From: JBCDIQ01 sp039024295
Lineage (GTDB): Bacteria > Bacteroidota > Bacteroidia > J057
Assembly: GCA_039024295.1 (NCBI GenBank)
Contig: JBCDIQ010000313.1
Span: 1 to 7,080, forward strand
Reading direction: 5' to 3'
DNA: 7,080 nucleotides
The notes under the pieces were generated by a model. The model was not told the DNA's origin. It did not search any database and saw only the letters and a program-made list of their open reading frames with translations. Below are positions 1 to 5,689 of the stretch, piece by piece (positions within the stretch are counted from its first letter, which is position 1; every line of letters starts with the position of its first letter). Made by a program: the position numbers and the translations under genes.

Positions 1-1
1 A

Positions 2-295
2 ATTGACTCTATATGGACTTTAATTAAAGACTTAAAAGACTCGACCATTTATGAAACAAATCCCTGCATTATGAGTGGAGGAGTACACAGTATGGCAATT
101 TCAAGTAATGGTGATACAACCAGATTTACATTACATAATACATTTCACAGGACTGCTTTAAAGATTTCGGAAATAGTCAATCAATATGTACCCGAGGACA
201 AAAAAATATGGGCGACTGAACAAGACATTATTGAATGTGAGAGTTGTTGGGCAGCAATGAGAAAAAGGTGGAAGAAAGAAAAGGAGAAAGAATAA
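2..295 (+). CDS. Hypothetical protein, C-terminal part (5' end outside window)
   Basis: The frame is open from the first bases of the window to a TAA at 293-295, about 97 codons, so the gene begins upstream. The ATG at 71 lies inside this open frame and is probably internal. I do not recognise the family. The visible part reads as an alternating polar/hydrophobic stretch around Met-Ser-Gly-Gly-Val-His, then a helix-like segment (Thr-Ala-Leu-Lys-Ile-Ser-Glu-Ile-Val-Asn-Gln-Tyr), a Cys-Glu-Ser-Cys pair close to the end, and a very basic/acidic tail rich in Lys and Glu. There is no signal peptide or membrane segment in the visible part. The DNA is clearly more A+T-rich than meaB or the MATE gene, which may indicate a separate origin. 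No function is proposed. That it is a real gene is supported by the long open frame and protein-like composition only. Confidence 0.55.
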   Translation: MDSIWTLIKDLKDSTIYETNPCIMSGGVHSMAISSNGDTTRFTLHNTFHRTALKISEIVNQYVPEDKKIWATEQDIIECESCWAAMRKRWKKEKEKE

Positions 296-492
296 AAACG
301 CCACAAAAAAATGGCTCCAAGGCATAGGCTTAACCTACCAAATCGTTCCTACGCTTCATAGCCAAACCGCTACCCCCCAAAGAAAATCCAATAAAAAACC
401 CGATAATATCCAAGTAAACCACAAGCGAAATCCAAATACCCTCCAACTTCAAGACGAATCAAGAGACAAGTAAAAAGACTACGCTTACCGAT
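296..492. other. Intergenic stretch with a short minus-strand open frame (330-458)
   Basis: This gap of about 200 bp lies between the hypothetical gene and the MATE stop codon, and holds no convincing gene. On the minus strand, 330-458 is open for 42 codons and would encode one hydrophobic segment (Val-Val-Tyr-Leu-Asp-Ile-Ile-Gly-Phe-Phe-Ile-Gly-Phe) followed by Gly-rich residues and a Lys-Arg-Arg end. It has no ATG at its head, only TTG or GTG possibilities, and a TGA precedes it. It could be the remnant of a membrane protein's last helix, or chance. No terminator with a T-run was found after the MATE gene. Confidence 0.3.
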
Positions 493-1854
493 TCAGTCAG
501 CAACAGACTGCACCTTTCCCCCCAGCCGCTTCGCCGTCCCTATCCGCAGAAAGATATACGACAAAGTCGCCGCCAGCACATCTGCAATTGGGAACGACCA
601 CCAAATGGCTTCCAGTCCAAAAATGGACGGTAAGATCAACAAAAGGGGAATCAGGCAAATGCCCTGCTTGGCAAGGGCCAATAGCAAGGCGGGCAATGCT
701 TTGCCAATGGCCTGATAGAAGGCAGAGCCAATGAGCTGCATGCAGAGAAGCGGCGTAGCGAAGAAAACGATCCGTAGTGCGGGAGTAGCCTCCGCCAGCA
801 GCTGCTCATCTTCTGTGTATATGGAGAGGAAGTTTCGCGTAAACAGCATGAGGGAGGTAAAAATCATAAAAGAAATCACCGTCCCGGAAAGGATAGAAAG
901 CTTGATGGTTTCTTTGACGCGGTCATATTTCTTTGCGCCGTAGTTATATCCTGCAATAGGGAGAAATCCCTGAATCAGTCCTACTACCGGGAAGTTGGCA
1001 AACATAAGCGTCCGGCTAATCATCCCGTAGACGGTCAGGGCCGTTTCCTGCCCATAAGCGAATAGCATATTATTCAACACGATCGAGAGCAGACTGATGG
1101 CTCCCTGACGTGCCATGGTCACACCTCCAATGGCAAAAATCTCTTTCACAATGGCCCAGCGGAGGCGAAAGTTGTCCAGGTAAAAGCTTAATTCTGATCT
1201 GCCGGAGGAGAAAAACCAAAAGGACAACGCAGCACTAGATGCATACCCAAACACAGTCGCGTAGCCTGCCCCTGCCATGCCCATGTCAAACCCTACGATA
1301 AAAATGGGATCGAGAATCATGTTGGTGACCGCCGGAAGGATCATGGAGTACATCGCCATTCTAGGTTCACCTTCTGCCCGGATGATGTTATTCGACATCA
1401 TGGCCCAGGCCAAAAATGGAACCCCCAACAATACCACCCGATAGTATTCCCTCGCAGGGGCCAACACCTCCCCTTTTCCGCCATACAGCGCCAACACCTG
1501 GTCCTGGAAAATCCAGCCCAGGCTCACAATCAGAATGGATAGCCCCATGGTCAGGGTGATCTGGTTCCCAAAGGTGATACAGGCTTTGCGCCCCTCCCCC
1601 GCTCCCAGGGCCCGAGAAATGATGGAGCCTCCTCCTACCCCAATGGCCATTCCGATAGACCCAATCAGAAAGGTAATCGGCATAACCACCGTGATGGCCG
1701 CGATGCCGTTGCCTCCCACAAACCGGCCAACAAAGATGGTGTCTACGATGCCATAAATCGACATCACCAGAATGCCAATGGAGGCAGGAACTGCCTGTTT
1801 GATGAGGAGCCTGGAAATAGACTGGGTGCCTAGGGAGGCCGAATGATTAGCCAT
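493..1854 (-). CDS. MATE family efflux transporter (MepA/DinF-like)
   Basis: A 453-residue inner-membrane antiporter predicted to export drugs or other organic cations in exchange for Na+ or H+. The length is normal for the MATE family (about 440-470) and the hydropathy fits 12 transmembrane helices in two halves. Family hallmarks are visible: Pro23 and the Tyr-Gly-Ile-Val-Asp-Thr-Ile-Phe-Val-Gly-Arg run (34-44) of helix 1, the Gly-Val-Gly-Gly-Gly-Ser ... Ser-Arg-Ala-Leu-Gly-Ala-Gly region (72-86), Asn-Asn-Ile-Ile-Arg-Ala-Glu-Gly (155-162), Asn-Met-Ile-Leu-Asp-Pro-Ile-Phe (178-185), and in the second half Gly-Phe-Leu-Pro-Ile-Ala-Gly-Tyr-Asn-Tyr-Gly-Ala (296-307). These patterns point to the MepA/DinF-like branch rather than NorM. 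The ATG at 1854 is preceded by an A/T-rich leader without Shine-Dalgarno, as usual in Bacteroidota. It is divergent from meaB and appears monocistronic. The substrate cannot be read from the sequence. Confidence 0.95.
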   Translation of the reverse strand: MANHSASLGTQSISRLLIKQAVPASIGILVMSIYGIVDTIFVGRFVGGNGIAAITVVMPITFLIGSIGMAIGVGGGSIISRALGAGEGRKACITFGNQITLTMGLSILIVSLGWIFQDQVLALYGGKGEVLAPAREYYRVVLLGVPFLAWAMMSNNIIRAEGEPRMAMYSMILPAVTNMILDPIFIVGFDMGMAGAGYATVFGYASSAALSFWFFSSGRSELSFYLDNFRLRWAIVKEIFAIGGVTMARQGAISLLSIVLNNMLFAYGQETALTVYGMISRTLMFANFPVVGLIQGFLPIAGYNYGAKKYDRVKETIKLSILSGTVISFMIFTSLMLFTRNFLSIYTEDEQLLAEATPALRIVFFATPLLCMQLIGSAFYQAIGKALPALLLALAKQGICLIPLLLILPSIFGLEAIWWSFPIADVLAATLSYIFLRIGTAKRLGGKVQSVAD

Positions 1855-1893
1855 AAAAATTAATGTCGCAACATATAGTCAAACGCAAGGTGG

Positions 1894-2000
1894 TACCCAG
1901 GGTTTAAAAAAGCCAATGGCAACCTTCTATACTCTTACCTAAGCACCTCCGATGTAAGCCTAAATCAGGGAAGTAATCGAGAAGGGAATACCCGGGTTTA
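1894..2000. repeat. Two near-identical short palindromes in the MATE/meaB divergent region
   Basis: TACCCAGGGTTTA (1894-1906) and TACCCGGGTTTA (1989-2000) differ by one inserted base. The cores ACCCAGGGT and ACCCGGGT are palindromic or nearly so. They lie about 95 bp apart between two divergent genes, a place where a regulator might bind. No known operator is recognised and chance is possible. Confidence 0.3.
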
Positions 2001-2040
2001 GCTGTTATTTTGTCCAAAGGAGTTTTTCTGTCTTTCAGGA

Positions 2041-2071
2041 ATTGACACCTCACATCCTTCTTGTATCTTTA
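2041..2071 (+). promoter_or_regulatory. Bacteroidota-type promoter of meaB
   Basis: ATTG (2041-2044) fits the -33 element and TATCTTTA (2064-2071) matches the -7 consensus TAnnTTTG at all but the last base, with 19 bp between TTG and TA. That is the spacing expected for the primary sigma factor of Bacteroidota. The predicted transcription start falls at about 2075-2078, on or next to the ATG at 2076, so the transcript may be leaderless. This argues against a TTG start at 2061, which lies within the promoter. Confidence 0.6.
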
Positions 2072-2075
2072 CCCC

Positions 2076-3071
2076 ATGCCCAGAACGCGACATACTGCCG
2101 AAACCTATATCGCCGGTATCCGGGAAGGCGACCGGGTTATGCTCAGTCAGGCTATTACCCTGGTGGAAAGCGCCCGACCGGCCGACCGGGAATTATCCAA
2201 TGAAATCATCCGAACCTTACTTCCGGAAACGGGAAACAGCTACCGCGTGGGCATTACAGGCGTACCGGGCGTTGGCAAAAGCACCTTTATCGATGCCTTC
2301 GGCACTTTGTTATGTGATGCAGGCAAACAGGTGGCCGTATTGGCCATTGATCCTTCCAGCAACAGAACCAAAGGCAGTATCCTGGGAGATAAAACCCGGA
2401 TGGAGCGACTTTCGATGAATCCTGCGGCCTATGTCCGCCCTTCCCCTACCGGCGGCTCCTTGGGAGGCGTAGCCCGAAAGACCCGGGAGAGCCTGCTCCT
2501 GTGTGAAGCAGCGGGCTATGACATCATTTTGGTAGAAACCGTCGGAGTGGGCCAGTCGGAAACCGCTGTTCATGACATGGTGGACATGTTCCTCCTGCTC
2601 ATGCTGGCCAATGCCGGGGATGAACTTCAGGGCATCAAAAAAGGGATCATGGAAATGGTGGACATGGTGCTGATCAATAAGGCTGATGGTAACTTCGCCC
2701 AGAAAGCCCGGGCAGCAAAAGCGGTGTATGCCCAGGCACTTCGCCTGTTTCCCCTTCAGCCCTCTGGCTGGAGACCTCCCGTCATGACCTGCTCGGCCCT
2801 GCACAATTTGGGGCTGGAGGATATCTGGGAGAAAATGGAGGCGTATCGCGACCAGATGCAGGAAGGCCCCTACTGGCAGCAAAGAAGGAGTAACCAGGCA
2901 TTAACCTGGATGCATGACACCATCCGTCACCAGTTGGAAGACATGTTTTTCTCACACCCGGAGGTTTCCAAGACACAGGCCCAGCTGGAAACAGAAATTG
3001 GGGAGCTGAAAATCTCGCCCATACAGGCTGCTGAGAAGCTGTTAGAAGTTTGGCAGTCGGCCAAGGGTTAA
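2076..3071 (+). CDS. meaB: Methylmalonyl-CoA mutase-associated GTPase MeaB
   Basis: A cytoplasmic G3E-family P-loop GTPase of 331 residues that gates adenosylcobalamin delivery to, and protects or reactivates, methylmalonyl-CoA mutase in the propionyl-CoA/succinyl-CoA pathway. Visible motifs, numbered from the ATG at 2076: Walker A Gly-Val-Pro-Gly-Val-Gly-Lys-Ser-Thr (62-70), Ile-Asp-Pro-Ser-Ser (91-95), Gly-Asp-Lys-Thr-Arg-Met (104-109), Arg-Pro-Ser-Pro-Thr-Gly-Gly-Ser-Leu-Gly-Gly (121-131), Glu-Thr-Val-Gly-Val-Gly-Gln-Ser-Glu (154-162), Gly-Asp-Glu-Leu-Gln-Gly-Ile-Lys-Lys-Gly (181-190, the switch III region of MeaB) and the guanine-specificity motif Asn-Lys-Ala-Asp (201-204). The helical C-terminal part corresponds to the dimerisation arm. 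The frame also allows a TTG start at 2061, adding five residues, but that codon overlaps the -7 promoter element, so the ATG is preferred. No mutase gene (mutA/mutB) is adjacent within the window, so the partner must be encoded elsewhere. Older annotations call this family ArgK/LAO transport ATPase; that is a misnomer. Confidence 0.95.
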   Translation: MPRTRHTAETYIAGIREGDRVMLSQAITLVESARPADRELSNEIIRTLLPETGNSYRVGITGVPGVGKSTFIDAFGTLLCDAGKQVAVLAIDPSSNRTKGSILGDKTRMERLSMNPAAYVRPSPTGGSLGGVARKTRESLLLCEAAGYDIILVETVGVGQSETAVHDMVDMFLLLMLANAGDELQGIKKGIMEMVDMVLINKADGNFAQKARAAKAVYAQALRLFPLQPSGWRPPVMTCSALHNLGLEDIWEKMEAYRDQMQEGPYWQQRRSNQALTWMHDTIRHQLEDMFFSHPEVSKTQAQLETEIGELKISPIQAAEKLLEVWQSAKG

Positions 3072-3088
3072 TGCCGAAACTTTTCAAG

Positions 3089-3139
3089 GGAAGTATCTTT
3101 CTCCTCTATGTATGATACCAATCCACAGAAAATACTTCC
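3089..3139. repeat. 8-bp inverted repeat downstream of meaB
   Basis: GGAAGTAT (3089-3096) and ATACTTCC (3132-3139) are perfect inverted copies separated by 35 nt, starting 18 nt after the meaB stop. There is no T-run, so it is not a standard intrinsic terminator. It could form a long-loop hairpin at the end of the meaB transcript or be chance. Confidence 0.35.
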
Positions 3140-3202
3140 GTAAAGAATCAGGCAAATCCCAGTTTCTGCATCATTCAGATGTCTTATCAGCTGGGGCGAT
3201 GG

Positions 3203-3313
3203 CCCGCAAAACCCATTCGACAGGCTCAGGGCAGGTTCCGTTGGGAACCGGGGACGGATTGTGAGTTGGGCTAGGATTTTGCAGCGTTTTGGTTCTTTTG
3301 GGCGCAAAAGAAC
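3203..3313. repeat. Dispersed-repeat-like intergenic segment
   Basis: This segment carries TTCGACAGGCTCAGG (3216-3230), a word I recall as very frequent in intergenic repeats of Bacteroidota and other bacteria. It is followed by a hairpin GGTTCC-gttg-GGAACC (3234-3249) and, after about 40 nt, a second hairpin at 3292-3313. It lies between two convergent genes, the usual place for REP-like elements. Open frames crossing it on the minus strand give low-complexity, repeat-derived peptides. The boundaries are uncertain and copy number cannot be judged from one window. Confidence 0.5.
3292..3313. terminator. Perfect 9-bp hairpin between convergent genes, possible bidirectional terminator
   Basis: GTTCTTTTG (3292-3300) and CAAAAGAAC (3305-3313) form a perfect 9-bp stem with a GGCG loop. 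It lies 53 nt beyond the stop of the PepSY gene on the minus strand and 220 nt beyond the meaB stop. Neither side has a clear U-tract, so termination is only a possibility. It may equally be the core of the dispersed repeat in which it sits. Confidence 0.35.
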
Positions 3314-3365
3314 ACCCTAATCTAAGATTTGATTTTATTCGGAACTGGTTATTATTGATCGGGGA

Positions 3366-5051
3366 TTACCCCCTCAAAAAGTTGAACCTGAATACAGGGA
3401 CTTTCTTTGGGTTCTTTTCAACAACGGTCTCCTTTGGATGGATCGATTTTGTTGCTGGTTTTGCCTTTTGAGCCCGTTTCGGAGGCATTTTAGGCGGATA
3501 GCTATCCTTCAAAACAAAGAAGGCCAGGTACAATGCAACTACTCCGCTGCCCAGCCAGAACAGGTCAACATAAGCCACCCAGGAGGTTGAGTTCCAAGTC
3601 ATCCAAAACCAGTCGCCTGTAGCCATCCCATTGAAAACAGGAACCAACAGGGACATTAATCCACCAATATTCAGGTAGTTTTTGTTGAGAACGGCATATC
3701 GATTCCAGCGAAGGCCCATTAGGGTCAACAGCAACCATCCTCCGAAAAAGATCCCGTTTACCCAGTCGACTCTTCCTGCCAAATCCATGGGGATGCTTTT
3801 ATTGGCCAGGAAAATAAGGGCAAACGCGGGGAACATACTCAAGCAAATGGCGAGGTACACTTTGGTAACTCGATGATGGAATTGTCGCTGTTTATCGGTA
3901 TACCTGGGATTATCACGAGCTGTTTGCCAAATCAAAACCCCGGTAATGATCATGAAACAGGTAAGGATGGACAGCACGAAATAGACAATCTTTATCAGTA
4001 TGCCTCCAAAATCTCCAAAATGAAGTTTAGTGATCAGGTCAATAATAGATTGGCTATAAGCCTTTTCATAAGGAATGGTGCTAATTTCTTCCATTACTTT
4101 TCCATCTGCCAGGTGCATCGTCAGCAGTCCAGAAGACAGAATCCCCTTATGGTCATCAATGCCCCAAGTAGCCAGGGCATCTTGGCGGTCGAGGTTCCTA
4201 ACTTTTAGCCGAGTGATGGTGTATCCGGGAAACTGCTCTTGAATATCTGCCATATAGGTCATCAAAGGCTTGTGCTGCGTGCGAGGAGCATCCTCAGCAA
4301 CTTCAATGGCATCCTCAGGCCTTATCATGTTGAACACCTTTGAGGTATCGCCATCAAATAACAGCAGCACACTGGGCAGCAAAATCAAATTAAGCAGGCC
4401 AAAGAAAGCCCCAGTTATTCCATAAATCAGGTGAAGCGGCAATCCCATGATCCCAAGCACAGTGTGTGCGTTCGTCCAAATGGTTTTCCATTTTCCTTCC
4501 CTTACAAATGCATAGAATTTTGTAAATAAGTTGCGCCAATGAATCAACACCCCCGTGACTGTGGCAAACAGAAAAAATAAGCCTACCAATCCGGAGAGAT
4601 AGAGGCCGATAACCGGAATTTGCCGGAAGTAATGCAGGAAATATAAAGTGGTCCCAACGGTGGTGAGCGGTTCCCGCATGTCTTGCACTCGGTACGTACC
4701 AGGCTCCACATAGGCCGCCATCCGTTCGGTGGTGGTATCGTTTACTTTGACCGCTCCATAAACCTGCAGAAAAGGGTAATGCTCGTTTGGGAAAACAACA
4801 TTGGTGATACTGTGCCAGTCCAGGTTATACACGCTGTCGACCTTGGCTAGGGCCAAATCATAGTCCATGTGTTCATCCACAGCTATTCTAGCAGATGGGT
4901 TTTCCCACTGAAACATCTCATGTCGAAAGAGAGAGAATGCCCCTGCATAAAAGATAACAAACAGCGCAAAGCTGATGACAATCCCTGCCACCGTGTGCGT
5001 GTGGAACATCACATTGTACGTGCGGTTACCTAAGCCTGTTAATTTTTTCAT
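3366..5051 (-). CDS. PepSY-associated TM-helix membrane protein, probable ferric-siderophore reductase
   Basis: A 561-residue inner-membrane protein of the PepSY_TM family (iron-regulated membrane protein, PiuB/FoxB-like; XusC-like by context). Helix 1 (about 18-42) begins with the typical Phe-His-Thr-His-Thr-Val-Ala-Gly. A periplasmic PepSY-like domain follows (about 43-140). Then come helices at about 146-171 and 197-232 (Asn-Ala-His-Thr-Val-Leu-Gly, His196 and His207), a second periplasmic domain (about 235-343), Leu-His-Phe-Gly-Asp-Phe-Gly-Gly (343-350) leading into a helix at 351-376, and about four more helices up to residue 514. Family members are thought to reduce ferric siderophores in the periplasm using heme bound by helix histidines. 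His18, His20, His140, His196, His207, His344, His392 and His393 are available here. The tail (516-555) is Lys/Pro-rich and probably cytoplasmic. The ATG at 5051 starts 12 nt after the upstream stop, and this is the last gene of the operon. The fold is sure; the reductase activity is inferred. Confidence 0.9.
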   Translation of the reverse strand: MKKLTGLGNRTYNVMFHTHTVAGIVISFALFVIFYAGAFSLFRHEMFQWENPSARIAVDEHMDYDLALAKVDSVYNLDWHSITNVVFPNEHYPFLQVYGAVKVNDTTTERMAAYVEPGTYRVQDMREPLTTVGTTLYFLHYFRQIPVIGLYLSGLVGLFFLFATVTGVLIHWRNLFTKFYAFVREGKWKTIWTNAHTVLGIMGLPLHLIYGITGAFFGLLNLILLPSVLLLFDGDTSKVFNMIRPEDAIEVAEDAPRTQHKPLMTYMADIQEQFPGYTITRLKVRNLDRQDALATWGIDDHKGILSSGLLTMHLADGKVMEEISTIPYEKAYSQSIIDLITKLHFGDFGGILIKIVYFVLSILTCFMIITGVLIWQTARDNPRYTDKQRQFHHRVTKVYLAICLSMFPAFALIFLANKSIPMDLAGRVDWVNGIFFGGWLLLTLMGLRWNRYAVLNKNYLNIGGLMSLLVPVFNGMATGDWFWMTWNSTSWVAYVDLFWLGSGVVALYLAFFVLKDSYPPKMPPKRAQKAKPATKSIHPKETVVEKNPKKVPVFRFNFLRG

Positions 5052-5063
5052 GAAAAGATGGTG

Positions 5064-5339
5064 TCAGAGGAAAAGGATGAGAGAACAGACCAGTGTGATG
5101 CCTCCGTAAATGGCCCAAATGTGCCAGCCTTTTTTAACCAAAAAGGCCAGGGTCATGAACGCTACCCACATTAAAAAGGTACTGTAAGCAGTAGTCATCA
5201 AAGCAGCAGCACTCTTATCTGCAAGCTGTACCGCCGCCATGTGAATAAACATGGTGGCGAGGTAACTGCCAAGAATGGCAGCCGTGACCTTTGAAGCACG
5301 CTGCCATTTAGACGAAAGATATTTTGCTTTTGCAGGCAT
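5064..5339 (-). CDS. Small three-helix membrane protein, DUF3649-like (iron uptake associated)
   Basis: A 91-residue protein with a basic N-terminus (Lys4, Lys6, Lys11, Arg14, Lys17) and three predicted membrane helices at about 18-40, 45-68 and 72-91. The start of helix 1 (Ala-Ser-Lys-Val-Thr-Ala-Ala-Ile-Leu-Gly-Ser-Tyr) and the size match DUF3649 proteins, which in Proteobacteria sit beside PepSY membrane proteins and siderophore receptors. The biochemical role is unknown; a subunit or stabiliser of the PepSY protein is a reasonable guess. It starts 29 nt after the DUF3325-like gene and ends (TGA) 12 nt before the PepSY gene, so it is surely co-transcribed with both. His33 within helix 1 could contact heme or metal, but this is speculation. 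The family assignment is from memory of the pattern and is moderately sure; that it is a real gene is strongly supported by context. Confidence 0.75.
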   Translation of the reverse strand: MPAKAKYLSSKWQRASKVTAAILGSYLATMFIHMAAVQLADKSAAALMTTAYSTFLMWVAFMTLAFLVKKGWHIWAIYGGITLVCSLILFL

Positions 5340-5368
5340 GAGCGGGAAGAATTACAAAGATTGTTCTT

Positions 5369-5686
5369 TTACATGAAGATATCCACTATTGCGATGACTA
5401 CCGCAAAACCAGACCAAATAAATAGGGATTTTGGACTTATTTTCACTGAAATGACCAGCGAACTTAATACAGTCGCTACTACTACAGCCCAAATCACACA
5501 AGCAGTTAGCATGCGATACTCCTGAGCAAAAAACCATAAAGACAGGAACAGCAAGGCTGTTCCCATCAAGACTGCTAGAGAATCATACTTCGTTAACGGC
5601 TTATGCACCCACGACAGCTCTTCCGGAAAGTACCGGGAGGTCCCGTACAGCAGCAAAGAAGCCAAAAATGTGAGTGCAACTGCCAT
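5369..5686 (-). CDS. Small membrane protein, DUF3325-like
   Basis: A 105-residue protein with four predicted membrane helices at about 2-15, 36-53, 59-80 and 87-104, joined by short loops. Size, helix layout and neighbourhood fit DUF3325, a family found with DUF3649 and PepSY proteins in siderophore-uptake operons of Proteobacteria. No catalytic motif is visible. The ATG at 5686 follows the stop codon of the lipoprotein gene after only 3 nt and no ribosome binding site is seen, so translation is probably coupled to the upstream gene. It ends 29 nt before the next start. It may form an inner-membrane complex with the PepSY protein, but that is inference from gene order. The family name is less certain than for the neighbours because such short hydrophobic proteins diverge quickly. 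Confidence 0.7.
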   Translation of the reverse strand: MAVALTFLASLLLYGTSRYFPEELSWVHKPLTKYDSLAVLMGTALLFLSLWFFAQEYRMLTACVIWAVVVATVLSSLVISVKISPKSLFIWSGFAVVIAIVDIFM

Positions 5687-5689
5687 TGT

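Noticed and set aside
300..315. GCCA/TGGC dyad with an A-run as a terminator for the first gene
   Set aside because: It has a four-bp stem with the A/T run in the loop rather than after the stem, which does not fit an intrinsic terminator.
1855..1920. Promoter of the MATE gene
   Set aside because: The best -7 candidate on the minus strand (TGCGTTTG) lacks a TTG at the correct spacing, so I could not support a call.
2061..2075. TTG at 2061 as the start of meaB
   Set aside because: The codon overlaps the predicted -7 promoter element and would lie upstream of the predicted transcription start; the ATG at 2076 already gives a full-length MeaB.
2310..2882. 190-codon open frame on the minus strand inside meaB
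   Set aside because: It is antisense to a gene with clear GTPase motifs; its His/Gly/Gln-rich composition has no domain pattern, and G+C-rich DNA commonly gives long shadow frames.
3068..3307. 79-codon minus-strand frame in the convergent intergenic region
   Set aside because: It begins in the hairpin/repeat block and its first half is repeat-derived peptide; the second half has a weak hydrophobic segment but no start of its own or family resemblance.
3361..3372. GGGG-atta-CCCC dyad over the PepSY stop codon as a terminator
   Set aside because: The stem is only four base pairs and no T-run follows on either strand; probably chance.
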